64,000 nucleotides of DNA from Sphingobacterium sp. SGG-5 (lineage in GTDB: Bacteria > Bacteroidota > Bacteroidia > Sphingobacteriales > Sphingobacteriaceae), in contig NZ_JAAKGO010000007.1 in NCBI RefSeq assembly GCF_011043525.1, forward strand, positions 186,001 through 250,000, read 5' to 3'. The notes below the pieces were generated by a model. It did not search any database. It saw only the letters and a program-made list of their open reading frames with translations, and had not been told where the DNA came from. Of the stretch, positions 44,946-54,101 are shown piece after piece. Every line of letters starts with the position of its first letter. Position 1 is the stretch's first letter. A program made the position numbers and the translations under genes.

Positions 44946-46283
44946 ATGAATATTTCACACCAGAAAATCGACGATGTCAATGCTAATATTACCGTAGAAT
45001 TAGCTCCTGAAGATTACAACCCAGCTGTCGATAAAGCAATTAAAGAACAAGCAAAAAAAGCTAAACTACCAGGATTTCGCCCAGGAATGGTTCCTGCGGG
45101 ACATATCAGACGCACCTATGGTAAGTCTATTTTATTTGACGAAATCAACCGTATAATCAACGACAAGATTGCAACTTATATCTCTGACGAAAAGTTTGAA
45201 GTGTTGGGTCAGCCGTTACCTATTGACAGTGATCAGGATTCCTCATACGCTTGGGATTTCAAGGATAATTTCAAATTCAATTATGAAATAGGCTTAGCCC
45301 CTGCATTTGATATTCCTTTTAGCAATGAGACGGAGTTCATCGAATACGCGATCAAAGCTGACGATGCGACTTTAGCAGAGCGCATCAAAAACTTACGTCG
45401 CAGCTATGGTAAAATGACAAATCCTGAGGTTTCGGAAGAAGGCGATGTGCTTTACGCAACGCTGAAGCAAGATAAAGAAGGTGGAATAGAGCAAACAACT
45501 TCCCTACGTACAGATCTTGTCGAAGATGCAAAAATAAAGAAATCATTGACTGGCCTAAAAAAGGACGATACGATTACGATAGATATCAAGAAAGCTTTTA
45601 AAGTGGCTGATATAGCTCGTATTTTAGGAATAAATGAGGATGAAGCGGAAAGCCTGGATGTAACTAAATTCGAGATAACCGTCAAGAATATCAACCGTTT
45701 GGAAGAGGCTGACCTAAATCAAGAGTTTTTTGATAAAATCTTCCCAGCTGGCGATGTTACAACCGAAGAGCAGTTCAACGAGAAGGTGAAAGAAGAAGTT
45801 GAATCTCTTTTTAAACAAAACGCTGTTCAAAAGTTGCAAAATGATATGTATACTTTTGGAATGGACAAAGTTGATGTCAAATTTCCAGAAGACTTTTTGA
45901 AAAGATGGTTAAAAGCCACAAACCCTAATCTCTCGGAAGAAGAAATCGAAGAGGGCTTTGCTGATTTTGTAAGCAATTTAAAATGGACCATTATTGAAAA
46001 CCGTATCATTACGGCAAACAATCTGGAAGTCAAGTATGATGAAGTCATGGGCCTTGCAAAAGAGCGTATCTACGCACAGATCAAAATGTACAACAGTGGC
46101 GACGAGCCTACTGATGAACAGCTTGGTCAATTTGCTATGCAGTTACTTTCTGATAAAGAGCAGGCCAATCGGCTATTCGAAGAAGTCAAAGCTTTGAAGG
46201 TATTTGACCATTTGAAATCGGTCGTCAAAATAAAATCTAAAAAAATTGACTACGATAAATTCGAAAAATTAGATAGCAAATAA
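44946..46283 (+). CDS. tig: Trigger factor
   Basis: A 445-residue ribosome-associated chaperone and peptidyl-prolyl isomerase. The N-terminal ribosome-binding domain has the characteristic KQAKKAKLPGFRPGMVPAGHIRR loop (split, residues ~34-58; GFRPG is the ribosome signature, slightly altered from GFRKG). A central FKBP-like PPIase domain (~150-250) is followed by a long helical C-terminal chaperone domain. Length is typical of Bacteroidota trigger factors. The ATG at 44946 follows the tRNA-Leu terminator. Confidence 0.95.
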   Translation: MNISHQKIDDVNANITVELAPEDYNPAVDKAIKEQAKKAKLPGFRPGMVPAGHIRRTYGKSILFDEINRIINDKIATYISDEKFEVLGQPLPIDSDQDSSYAWDFKDNFKFNYEIGLAPAFDIPFSNETEFIEYAIKADDATLAERIKNLRRSYGKMTNPEVSEEGDVLYATLKQDKEGGIEQTTSLRTDLVEDAKIKKSLTGLKKDDTITIDIKKAFKVADIARILGINEDEAESLDVTKFEITVKNINRLEEADLNQEFFDKIFPAGDVTTEEQFNEKVKEEVESLFKQNAVQKLQNDMYTFGMDKVDVKFPEDFLKRWLKATNPNLSEEEIEEGFADFVSNLKWTIIENRIITANNLEVKYDEVMGLAKERIYAQIKMYNSGDEPTDEQLGQFAMQLLSDKEQANRLFEEVKALKVFDHLKSVVKIKSKKIDYDKFEKLDSK

Positions 46284-46307
46284 AACAACATACGGAAAAC
46301 AAGAAAG

Positions 46308-46335
46308 AAGGTTAGCAGTCATGTTAACCTTTTTT
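46308..46335 (+). terminator. Intrinsic terminator after tig
   Basis: AAGGTTA at 46308-46314 and TAACCTT at 46325-46331 pair around a 10-nt loop and are followed by T5. The short stem lies 24 bp after the tig stop, before the convergent DUF3943 gene. Confidence 0.6.
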
Positions 46336-46341
46336 GTTTGT

Positions 46342-47775
46342 TTAAAATTGAATATTATAGCCTAAAGAAATTCTGCCATAGGGAAAATCCCGTTGAAAAT
46401 CGGGATATTGCTCCTCTTCAAATTCGCCTTTCAAAGCAAAATATCCCGAAGCTAAATTAACCGAGAAGCGTTTGAATATCCGTAGGCTTGCTTCGAGACC
46501 TAAAACATGTAAGACATAGTACGAATCTGTGCCACTTATCGTATAAAATACCCCTCCGTTATAATCTGTTGTAAAAAGAAGTCGATTTAGCAAACTCAGT
46601 TCTCCCCGGAAGCGATAGGAAGCTCCCGAACCGTAATTATAATTACGACTTTCTCCATATAAAAGATACGGATCCGGTACAGCTGCCAAAAGAACTGCTC
46701 CAGCACCCACACTTATATTCAATTTATTCTCCCGTTTATAGCTAAATTCGGAAAGCCAGTTGTAATTTATACTCTGTGCACCGTAAAAAAAGGCATCATT
46801 GTTATAAAAGTCATAATGTGCATTCAGTGTACCGTAATGTGTGCCCCTTTTTGATTTAAAAAACTCTGCGCCACTTAACAGTGCATGAACATTGACCGCA
46901 TTAATAAAGGTACTGTCCCCACTTCCTACCTCAAAATTTACCGAGAACTGATCAAAAGGCCGTTTGTAATTGTGATCGCCATTGCTGTATCTAAAGCGTA
47001 GCCGGCTATAAAGTGAATTTTTTCCTTTTTGCAAAAAATCACCTTCTCTGGCGTCGAAGCGACGAAACCCAGCATCAAACTCCGCTGTAATGATAGACGA
47101 ATCCACGGCATAGTAATCATCGATATGTTTACCCCACTTCCCATCCAACAACCTATTTAATCCATTAACCGGATTGACCAGAAAAGCGACGATCTCATTG
47201 CCTGTTTTATTATGACCATTCCTGCTCCTCGCTAAAATATTTCGCGACACTCGGTGCGTCATCTCACCCAAAATAATACCACCGAAAGTTGTATTGACAA
47301 AATCATTGATTGCCGGGTGTTGTGTTTCCCCAGCAGTCTCCCAGATATAACTTCCTAATACGGCCGCTGCACTGGACTGATAGAAGTTATATCCATTACT
47401 CCGAAAAGCATTGAAATACAGTTGTCCGTGATAAGGATGATCGATCTGATTCGTCGTGAACTGATTATCATCCCAATCCCATGCGCTTATGCGCTGGTGA
47501 TCAATAAAATTTGGAAAAGTGATATAAGAATAAGGGTCCTGTGTAATGAACCGATTAAAAGAGGCTGGAATAGCTTGTGCTAAAAACCATTCCGTCCCTG
47601 CTCTCCAAATTTTTTTCTCCCGATATGGATCAAATTTTTCCTGTTGGACTACCGTGTCTATCTCTATATTCTCTATGTGACTGCTGTCTGGGAAAGAAGG
47701 TACCGAAGCAGCAATCACAGAAAATTGGTGAATTAAAACCCATAATAAAATAAGTTTAAGCGGAGTGATAGACAT
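46342..47775 (-). CDS. DUF3943 outer-membrane protein
   Basis: A 477-residue exported protein (signal peptide near residues 1-24). The conserved DUF3943 core is YSYITFPNFIDHQRISAW with DWDDNQFTTNQIDHPYHGQLYFNAFRSNGYNFYQS (about 80-135), then INDFVNTTFGGIILGEMTHR. The C-terminal half alternates polar and aromatic residues and ends SLGYNIQF, as expected of an outer-membrane beta-barrel. The function is unknown. It is 12 bp downstream of the pirin gene. Confidence 0.88.
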   Translation of the reverse strand: MSITPLKLILLWVLIHQFSVIAASVPSFPDSSHIENIEIDTVVQQEKFDPYREKKIWRAGTEWFLAQAIPASFNRFITQDPYSYITFPNFIDHQRISAWDWDDNQFTTNQIDHPYHGQLYFNAFRSNGYNFYQSSAAAVLGSYIWETAGETQHPAINDFVNTTFGGIILGEMTHRVSRNILARSRNGHNKTGNEIVAFLVNPVNGLNRLLDGKWGKHIDDYYAVDSSIITAEFDAGFRRFDAREGDFLQKGKNSLYSRLRFRYSNGDHNYKRPFDQFSVNFEVGSGDSTFINAVNVHALLSGAEFFKSKRGTHYGTLNAHYDFYNNDAFFYGAQSINYNWLSEFSYKRENKLNISVGAGAVLLAAVPDPYLLYGESRNYNYGSGASYRFRGELSLLNRLLFTTDYNGGVFYTISGTDSYYVLHVLGLEASLRIFKRFSVNLASGYFALKGEFEEEQYPDFQRDFPYGRISLGYNIQF

Positions 47776-47787
47776 GAAACAAAATTA

Positions 47788-48501
47788 CTATTTCTCCATC
47801 GGAACTTCTATTAACAGCAAAGAAGTTGCTGTTTTTGCCTGAAAGTTTGCGGTCGTAACATCGGTTATCCCGATGGCATCTCTCCGTTCCAGTATCTCTC
47901 CCGCTACACTAACACTTCCTTCCAATACAAAAACATAAATCCCATTCGTAGAATCTTTCAATTCATAATCTACGGAAACGCCTCCCTCCATATCCGCCAA
48001 ATGAAACCATGCTTGCTGATGTATCCACGTTCCGTCGTCATCCGGATCTGGAGAAACAACTTGTTGGAATTTATTTTTTCTATCTTCCGGTTCTAACACA
48101 ATCTGATCATAACGAGGCGTGACCTGTTGCTCATTAGGCAATATCCATATCTGTAAAAACCGCACAGCATGATCTGCACTTCCGTTGAATTCGCTATGAT
48201 GTACTCCTGTCCCAGCACTCATTACCTGAATTTCATTTGGACGAATAGTTCCTCTGTTGCCCATACTATCCTGGTGTACGAGCTCTCCCTCTAGGGGAAT
48301 AGAAATGATCTCCATATCATGGTGAGGATGCATCCCAAATCCCTGCCCTCCTGCAACATAATCATCATTCAACACACGCAATGCACCAAATTGAATCCGC
48401 TCTGCATTGAAATAACTTCCGAAGCTAAAGGTATGAAAGCTCTTCAACCATCCATGATCAGCGTGGCCTCTGGTGTGTGCCTTATGCAATACTATTTTCA
48501 T
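47788..48501 (-). CDS. Pirin family protein (YhhW-like)
   Basis: A 237-residue bicupin. The N-terminal cupin contains the metal ligands: MHPHHDMEI supplies two histidines, and GTGVHHSEFN supplies the third histidine and the glutamate. Family segments include RGHADHGWLKSFHTFSFGSYF. Related enzymes such as YhhW have quercetin 2,3-dioxygenase activity, while the physiological role is usually unknown. It is preceded by the Crp/Fnr gene (88 bp) and followed by DUF3943. Confidence 0.94.
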   Translation of the reverse strand: MKIVLHKAHTRGHADHGWLKSFHTFSFGSYFNAERIQFGALRVLNDDYVAGGQGFGMHPHHDMEIISIPLEGELVHQDSMGNRGTIRPNEIQVMSAGTGVHHSEFNGSADHAVRFLQIWILPNEQQVTPRYDQIVLEPEDRKNKFQQVVSPDPDDDGTWIHQQAWFHLADMEGGVSVDYELKDSTNGIYVFVLEGSVSVAGEILERRDAIGITDVTTANFQAKTATSLLLIEVPMEK

Positions 48502-48589
48502 TTTAAGTCCTCCATTAATTTATACTACAAAGATAGCTGCTTGTCTGTTTGCAATTCTTAACCTAACTTAAGAAAAACGTAATAGCGCC

Positions 48590-49159
48590 TTAATATTCCG
48601 AGCGAAGCTTGCTCAGGAATTCGGGAGTAATGCCGATATATGACGCTATATACTTCTGGGGAATGGTATGAATCAAAGTAGGATATAAAGTACAGAATTT
48701 CTGATATCTGATTTTAGCCGGTAAGCTGAGATAATCTATTGTACGATGATTACTGGAAGCTAGGGCATTTTCCGTCAATATCCGAAAATACCGCTCCAAT
48801 TTGGGGATCCGATCAAAGATACTTAACTGACACGAACGACTCAGTAGTAATACATTAGTGGGCAATAATGCATCGATATTCAACTCGCTGGGCTGATTTT
48901 TGACAAAACTATACATATCTGAAATCCACCAATTCTCTGGGGCAAACTGTAAAATATGTTCAAATCCATTCTGATCAATGGCATAGGATCGCAAACAGCC
49001 ATCAACGACAAAAGCTGAATATTGGGCGACCTCTCCAACTCGATGTAAAAACTGCTTTCTCTTCAACGTTTTTTCACGGACCAGCTCTCTAACAGTCAGC
49101 TCTTCTTGCTCCGTCAGTCGCATTATACCGTTAATATGTTGTATAAGCCTATCAATCAT
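48590..49159 (-). CDS. Crp/Fnr-family transcriptional regulator
   Basis: A 189-residue regulator with an N-terminal cyclic-nucleotide-binding-like domain (VREKTLKRKQFLHRVGEVAQYSAFVVDGCLRSYAIDQNGFEHILQFAPENWW in pieces) and a short C-terminal helix-turn-helix (KYIASYIGITPEFLSKLRSEY). It lacks Fnr cysteines and ends abruptly after the recognition helix, as is common in Bacteroidota members. The ATG at 49159 (MIDRLIQHING) overlaps the end of the prolyl oligopeptidase gene by 8 bp, suggesting coupled translation. The longer frame upstream lies inside that gene and is ignored. Confidence 0.9.
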   Translation of the reverse strand: MIDRLIQHINGIMRLTEQEELTVRELVREKTLKRKQFLHRVGEVAQYSAFVVDGCLRSYAIDQNGFEHILQFAPENWWISDMYSFVKNQPSELNIDALLPTNVLLLSRSCQLSIFDRIPKLERYFRILTENALASSNHRTIDYLSLPAKIRYQKFCTLYPTLIHTIPQKYIASYIGITPEFLSKLRSEY

Positions 49160-51302
49160 GATGCGTAATATATCCCATTTCCATATTCTGCAACATAAAA
49201 GCCCATTTATCGGCGTACTCTGCAATCACCATGTTGGTCGATTTCCCAGCCCCGTGTCCTGCTTTCGTGTCGATACGGATAAGTACAGGATTGTCACCCG
49301 TATTATATTCTTGTAGCCGCGCAGCAAATTTAAATGAATGGGCCGGGACGACGCGATCATCATGATCGGCCGTGAGCACTAATGTTGCCGGATAAGCCGT
49401 CTTAGGTCTTAAGGCGTGATAAGGAGAATAACTGTGTAAGTATTCAAACATATCTTTGCTATCTGCTGACGTACCGTAATCGAACGCCCAACCCGCTCCT
49501 GCAGTAAATTGATGATAACGTAGCATATCCAATACGCCCACAGCCGGAAATGCAACTTTAAACAATTCGGGCCGCTGCGTCATACATGCCCCGACGAGGA
49601 GGCCACCATTTGAGCCGCCTGCGATAGCCAGCTTTTCTGATGAGGTGTATTTTTCATGGATGAGATATTCTGCCGCAGCTATGAAATCGTCAAATACATT
49701 TTGTTTATTCATTTTTGTTCCTGCAATATGCCACGTCTCTCCATATTCACCACCTCCACGGATATTTGCTACAGCATAAATACCTCCCTGTTCTAATAAA
49801 ATAATATTGGCCGTACTAAATGCCGGTCTTAAACTAATATTAAATCCACCATAGCCGTACAATAAGGTAGGACTCGTACCATCTGTTTTTATTCCTTTTC
49901 GATGGGTAATAATCATTGGAACTTTCGTACCGTCTTTCGAGGTATAGAAAATCTGTTTGGACACATAGCGTGACGGATCAAATTTGACACCGGATTTTTT
50001 ATAGCGTTCGGATACGCCCGTTGCAATATTATATTTATAAATGGTACCTGGATGGATGTATGACGTAAACGTATAATACAAATATTTTTCCTCCTTTTTT
50101 GCGTCAAATCCGGATGCCGTACCTATCCCAGGAAGTTCGATTTCGCGTTCTAACCGGCCTGACAGGTCGAATTGCTTCACGACCGAAATCGCATCTTGCA
50201 GATAAGATGCAAAGAGCTTGCCGCCGCCCAAGGAAGGGCTTAGTACGTTTTGTGTCTCCGGAATAAGATTATCCCATGTTGTCGGGCGAGGGTCTGCAAT
50301 AGTTGTTGTGACGACTTTACCATTAGGTGCTCCTAATTCTGTATATATAAACAACCGTGAGCCCTCATTTCCCAAGATATCGTGGTTTTTCTCGAAATTA
50401 TCAACTATCGCAACAAAAGAAGACGATATATCGGATAAATCCTTGATATATAATTCATTTCCGGAAGTCGTATTCGCTGCGGACACCACAAGAAAACGCT
50501 CATCTTCTGTCAGATAAGCATTTATATATCGGCGCGGCATCGCTGTCCCACCGAAAACGAGCTCATCGGCAGACTGAGAAGTATTTAAGCGATGGAAATA
50601 CAGCTTGTGTTGGTCTGTCATAGCCGATAAAGCGGAACCTTCTTCCGGCTTATCATATGAACTATAGTAAAATCCGTTATTTCCGTGCCATGCTAATGCA
50701 CTAAACTTCACGTCGACAAGAGTGTCTCCAACTATACTTTTATCGGCGGTCTGCCGTACAATGACTTTACGCCAGTCTGATCCGCCTTCTGAAATTTGAT
50801 AAGCGACCAAGGAACCGTCTTTGCTAAAGGAGACCCCAGCAAGCGACGTCGTACCGTCCTCCGAAAAGCTATTGGGATCCAAAAACACCTCTTCAATTCC
50901 CTCTTCTCCTTTTTTTCGATAAAGCACGGCTTGGTTTTGCAATCCGTCATTTTTATAAAAATAGATATACTCGCCCTCTTTGAAAGGTGCGGAATAACGC
51001 TCATAATTCCATAGATTCGCCAACCGCGATCGAATGGCTTCCCGGAAGGGTATCTGTGATAAGTAGTCTTCGGTAACCTTATTTTCTTCCGCAACCCAAG
51101 CTTTTGTCTTAGCGGATAGATCGTCCTCTAACCATCGATAGGGATCATCTATGGTCACACCAAAATAAACATCCGTATGCGCTATTTTCTCCGTCTCCGG
51201 ATAAGGTTTTAATTTCATTTGTGGATTAGCTTCAATCATTTTCTCCCGATTACATCCTATAAGCCCGAGTGCTAAAATAACAATACTCCATTTTTTATGC
51301 AT
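49152..51302 (-). CDS. Prolyl oligopeptidase family lipoprotein (S9A)
   Basis: A 716-residue lipoprotein (lipobox in ALGLIGC, C17). The N-terminal S9 propeller begins HTDVYFGVTIDDPYRWLEDD, the standard prolyl-oligopeptidase opening. The catalytic domain carries the serine in AIAGGSNGGLLVGAC, the aspartate in TADHDDRVVPAHS and the histidine in KAGHGAGKS. It hydrolyses proline-containing oligopeptides, here probably in the periplasm or at the cell surface. Its last 8 bp overlap the Crp/Fnr gene. The 81-bp gap to lpxH holds the divergent promoter region. Confidence 0.95.
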   Translation of the reverse strand: MHKKWSIVILALGLIGCNREKMIEANPQMKLKPYPETEKIAHTDVYFGVTIDDPYRWLEDDLSAKTKAWVAEENKVTEDYLSQIPFREAIRSRLANLWNYERYSAPFKEGEYIYFYKNDGLQNQAVLYRKKGEEGIEEVFLDPNSFSEDGTTSLAGVSFSKDGSLVAYQISEGGSDWRKVIVRQTADKSIVGDTLVDVKFSALAWHGNNGFYYSSYDKPEEGSALSAMTDQHKLYFHRLNTSQSADELVFGGTAMPRRYINAYLTEDERFLVVSAANTTSGNELYIKDLSDISSSFVAIVDNFEKNHDILGNEGSRLFIYTELGAPNGKVVTTTIADPRPTTWDNLIPETQNVLSPSLGGGKLFASYLQDAISVVKQFDLSGRLEREIELPGIGTASGFDAKKEEKYLYYTFTSYIHPGTIYKYNIATGVSERYKKSGVKFDPSRYVSKQIFYTSKDGTKVPMIITHRKGIKTDGTSPTLLYGYGGFNISLRPAFSTANIILLEQGGIYAVANIRGGGEYGETWHIAGTKMNKQNVFDDFIAAAEYLIHEKYTSSEKLAIAGGSNGGLLVGACMTQRPELFKVAFPAVGVLDMLRYHQFTAGAGWAFDYGTSADSKDMFEYLHSYSPYHALRPKTAYPATLVLTADHDDRVVPAHSFKFAARLQEYNTGDNPVLIRIDTKAGHGAGKSTNMVIAEYADKWAFMLQNMEMGYITHHD

Positions 51303-51364
51303 AGCCTAAGTTTTCGATCAAGCACCAAAGTAAGGCTTTTTCGCGAATTTTAAGAGATATTATA

Positions 51365-51372
51365 TACTTTTG
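51365..51372 (+). promoter_or_regulatory. -7 element of the lpxH promoter
   Basis: TACTTTTG matches TAnnTTTG exactly, 12 bp upstream of the lpxH ATG. A T-rich -33 (CTTTTTCG) lies about 20 bp further upstream. Confidence 0.55.
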
Positions 51373-51383
51373 TATCCTGTGCC

Positions 51384-52133
51384 ATGGGAGATAAAATATA
51401 CTTTGCCTCGGATTTTCATTTAGGCTCGTTTCCGTACGACAAATCCGGCCTTCGCGAAAAGACGGTTGTCGCTTGGTTGGATTCGATAAAAGATGATGCC
51501 GCGGAACTCTATCTGGTAGGAGATATTTTCGATTTTTGGTTTGAATATGAAACGGTCGTGCCCAAAGGGTATATTCGCTTCCTCGGCAAATTGGCGGAGC
51601 TGGCAGATAGGGGTATAAAAATCACACTTTTCAAGGGTAACCATGACATGTGGATGTTTGGCTATCTTGAAGAAGAGTTGAATGCTCGTATCGTTGATAA
51701 TGAGTTTATATTCATCGATCATGGCAAATCCTTTTACATCCATCATGGTGATGGATTGGGTGACGGTGACAAGTCCTATAGGTTGCTCAAAAAAATATTT
51801 CGCAGTCGTTTGTGCCAATGGCTATTTGCACGTCTGCATCCTAACCTCGGTATTAGCATCGCCCGAAAATGGTCAAAACACAGCCGCGCAGCAAATCTCG
51901 TGAAGGAAGAATTTTTAGGGGAAGACCGGGAATGGCTGATTCAATATGCGCAAAGTATACTCCAGAGCACGCATTACGATTATTTTATCTTTGGCCACCG
52001 CCACCTTCCTTATGATCTTCCATTAGGTAAAAATAGTCGCATCATTAACCTCGGAGAATGGATTAATTATTTTACATATGCGGTCTGGAACGGGGAAGAA
52101 TTAAAAATGAAGAACTTTAAAACCTATAATTAA
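51384..52133 (+). CDS. lpxH: UDP-2,3-diacylglucosamine diphosphatase
   Basis: A 249-residue calcineurin-like metallophosphatase that cleaves UDP-2,3-diacylglucosamine to lipid X and UMP in lipid A synthesis. All metal motifs are present: SDFHLGS, LVGDIFDFWFEY, KGNHDMWMF, IHHGDGLGDGD and FGHRHLP. The protein acts peripherally at the inner membrane. It is followed 5 bp later by the SMR gene, with prfA next, forming a short plus-strand run. Confidence 0.95.
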   Translation: MGDKIYFASDFHLGSFPYDKSGLREKTVVAWLDSIKDDAAELYLVGDIFDFWFEYETVVPKGYIRFLGKLAELADRGIKITLFKGNHDMWMFGYLEEELNARIVDNEFIFIDHGKSFYIHHGDGLGDGDKSYRLLKKIFRSRLCQWLFARLHPNLGISIARKWSKHSRAANLVKEEFLGEDREWLIQYAQSILQSTHYDYFIFGHRHLPYDLPLGKNSRIINLGEWINYFTYAVWNGEELKMKNFKTYN

Positions 52134-52138
52134 TAAAA

Positions 52139-52468
52139 ATGAATTGGATTATCTTGGTTATCGGTGGCTTGTTTGAAGTCGTGTTTACCTTTTGCATCGG
52201 TAAGGCAAAAGAAACAAACGGTACAGAAATGTATCTCTGGTATTTAGCTTTTCTACTTTCAGTAAGTATAAGCATGGGGCTTTTAATCAAAGCAACGCAG
52301 ACATTGCCATTAGGAACTGCCTACGCCGTGTGGTCGGGAATTGGTGCAGTAGGTACGGTCTTAATGGGAATTGTAATCTTTAAAGAGCCAACAGATTTCT
52401 GGCGCATTTTCTTCATTTTCACATTAATCGCCTCCATTGTGGGCTTGAAAACAGTATCCAGTCATTAG
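52139..52468 (+). CDS. SMR-family exporter, Gdx/SugE subtype
   Basis: A 109-residue, four-helix small multidrug resistance protein. The essential glutamate is E13 in GGLFEVVF. The sequence LPLGTAYAVWSGIGAVGTVLMG closely follows the guanidinium exporter Gdx (SugE) rather than EmrE, so guanidinium or small quaternary ammonium export is the likely role by family. It begins 5 bp after lpxH with no room for a guanidine riboswitch. Confidence 0.92.
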   Translation: MNWIILVIGGLFEVVFTFCIGKAKETNGTEMYLWYLAFLLSVSISMGLLIKATQTLPLGTAYAVWSGIGAVGTVLMGIVIFKEPTDFWRIFFIFTLIASIVGLKTVSSH

Positions 52469-52511
52469 CAAAAAAGCTTCTTTTCAAACTGGAGGAAACA
52501 TAAATTTTAAG

Positions 52512-52519
52512 TACTTTTG
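52512..52519 (+). promoter_or_regulatory. -7 element of the prfA promoter
   Basis: TACTTTTG is an exact TAnnTTTG match 40 bp before the prfA ATG. The upstream -33 region is AT-rich and not clear-cut. Confidence 0.5.
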
Positions 52520-52558
52520 TACTCTTCAAGGCAAATAGGCTTTGTTGATTGTAAAATT

Positions 52559-53632
52559 ATGTTAGAAAAACTACAAGCTATTAAGGAACGATGGGAAGAG
52601 GTCGAAGCGGAATTGAGCAATCCGGATACCATCAGCGACATGAAACGCTTTGCAAAACTAAACAAGGAGTATAAAGACCTTGCCAAAATCGTCGAGCAAT
52701 ATCATATTTATAGAAATATAGTTAGCAATATTGATGCTAATAAAGATATTTTGGTCAATGAAAAAGACCAAGAGCTGCGTGAAATGGCAAAAGAAGAGCT
52801 TGACATTTTATACGTACAAAAAGAGGAAAAGGAAGATGAAATACGGCTTATGCTGATTCCAAAGGATCCGGAAGATGCCAAAAATGCCATTATTGAAATC
52901 CGAGGAGGTACTGGGGGTGATGAAGCGGCTCTCTTTGCAGGAGATCTCTATCGGATGTATACTCGTTATTTTGAGACGAAAGGGTGGCGCAACGAAGTCA
53001 TGGACGTAACGGAAGGAACCTCAGGCGGTTATAAAGAAGTTGTCTTAAAAGTTATCGGAGAAGACGTATATGGACAGCTAAAATATGAATCGGGTGTACA
53101 TCGGGTACAACGTGTTCCGGACACCGAGACTCAAGGGCGTGTACATACTTCGGCTGCTTCTGTTGCCGTATTGCCTGAAGCGGAAGAGGTTGATGTATAC
53201 ATCAACCCAGGCGATATTGAGATGCAGACGTCTCGTTCTGGCGGTGCCGGAGGACAAAACGTTAATAAAGTAGAGACGAAGGTACAATTAACGCACAAGC
53301 CATCGGGCATAGTCGTCGTATGCCAGGTTGAACGATCTCAGCTGGCAAATCGGGAATTAGCTATGGAGATGCTTCGTAACAAGCTTTATGAGCTGGAAGT
53401 ACAGAAGAAGCACGGTGATGTTGCTGCCAAGCGAAAGACAATGGTGTCTACAGGCGACCGTTCTGCCAAAATCAGGACCTACAACTATCCGCAAGGTCGT
53501 GTTACCGAACATCGCATCGGCTTGACCATGTACAATTTACCTGCCATTATGGATGGTGATATTCAGGAAATTATAGATGCTTTACAGTTTGCCGAGAATG
53601 CCGAAAAGATGAAAGAAGGCGCTGTAGACTAA
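52559..53632 (+). CDS. prfA: Peptide chain release factor 1
   Basis: A 357-residue class I release factor that ends translation at UAA and UAG. The PxT stop-codon recognition motif is PDT (187-189) in [12 protein letters not shown]. The GGQ motif (231-233) in [20 protein letters not shown] enters the peptidyl-transferase centre; its glutamine is usually methylated by PrmC. I start at the ATG at 52559 ([16 protein letters not shown]), the standard N-terminus, not further upstream where the frame is open. Confidence 0.97.
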   Translation: MLEKLQAIKERWEEVEAELSNPDTISDMKRFAKLNKEYKDLAKIVEQYHIYRNIVSNIDANKDILVNEKDQELREMAKEELDILYVQKEEKEDEIRLMLIPKDPEDAKNAIIEIRGGTGGDEAALFAGDLYRMYTRYFETKGWRNEVMDVTEGTSGGYKEVVLKVIGEDVYGQLKYESGVHRVQRVPDTETQGRVHTSAASVAVLPEAEEVDVYINPGDIEMQTSRSGGAGGQNVNKVETKVQLTHKPSGIVVVCQVERSQLANRELAMEMLRNKLYELEVQKKHGDVAAKRKTMVSTGDRSAKIRTYNYPQGRVTEHRIGLTMYNLPAIMDGDIQEIIDALQFAENAEKMKEGAVD

Positions 53633-53672
53633 GGTTTTTTTACTTTTTTTTAGAAAATATAGAAATAAGAAC

Positions 53673-53680
53673 TATATTTG
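53673..53680 (+). promoter_or_regulatory. -7 element of the tRNA-Asp promoter
   Basis: TATATTTG matches TAnnTTTG, 37 bp upstream of the first tRNA-Asp. The -33 region (TTTTAGAAA) is weak. Confidence 0.6.
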
Positions 53681-53717
53681 CACACCTTCTTAAAAGAAGG
53701 AAGTAAAGAGGAATTTA

Positions 53718-53791
53718 GGTCTGGTAGTTCAGCTGGTTAGAATACATGCCTGTCACGCATGGGGTCGCGGGTTCGAGTCCCGTCCAGACCG
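53718..53791 (+). tRNA. tRNA-Asp (anticodon GUC), first copy
   Basis: A 74-nt tRNA. Acceptor arms are GGTCTGG and CCAGACC with discriminator G. The anticodon stem is CATGC/GCATG with loop CTGTCAC (anticodon GTC). T-arm GCGGG-TTCGAGT-CCCGT is canonical. CCA is not encoded. Confidence 0.97.
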
Positions 53792-53825
53792 CTAAAATTC
53801 TCTTACAAAATACATAATAATAATA

Positions 53826-53899
53826 GGTCTGGTAGTTCAGCTGGTTAGAATACATGCCTGTCACGCATGGGGTCGCGGGTTCGAGTCCCGTCCAGACCG
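53826..53899 (+). tRNA. tRNA-Asp (anticodon GUC), second identical copy
   Basis: This is identical over all 74 nt to the copy at 53718-53791, with a 34-nt spacer between them. The pair is presumably co-transcribed and processed. Confidence 0.97.
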
Positions 53900-53904
53900 C
53901 TAAC

Positions 53905-53937
53905 AAAAGGTGTCACAAAACTGTCGACACCTTTTTT
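53905..53937 (+). terminator. Intrinsic terminator after the tRNA-Asp pair
   Basis: AAAAGGTGTC at 53905-53914 and GACACCTTTT at 53926-53935 form a 10-bp stem with an 11-nt loop, running into T6. The remaining stretch to the sigma gene at 54102 is AT-rich and holds no other gene. Confidence 0.88.
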
Positions 53938-54024
53938 ATTTTCCATCTGTTTCATGTCTCCTTCTCAATTACTGACACAACTAAAAAACACAACTTTTTT
54001 ATGGCAATTGTTTAAAAATACTAT

Positions 54025-54032
54025 TACGTTTG
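54025..54032 (+). promoter_or_regulatory. Possible -7 element for the sigma/protease operon
   Basis: TACGTTTG matches TAnnTTTG 69 bp before the sigma factor start. The -33 is unclear; the TTG at 54008-54010 is spaced too closely. Autoregulation by the encoded sigma factor is possible but not shown. Confidence 0.4.
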
Positions 54033-54101
54033 AATAAAGAATTTCATATATTAAATTTGAGATATTAAGGGTTACTATTTCCATATTTAAGGTATTAACA
54101 A

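Noticed and set aside
52100-52139. Guanidine riboswitch before the Gdx-like gene
   Set aside because: The gene begins 5 bp after the lpxH stop, so there is no leader that could fold into one.
53715-53906. Minus-strand frame across the tRNA-Asp genes (LAVWTGLEPATPCVTG repeats)
   Set aside because: This is the well-known spurious frame antisense to duplicated tRNA genes; the same applies to the frame antisense to tRNA-Leu at 44761-44958.
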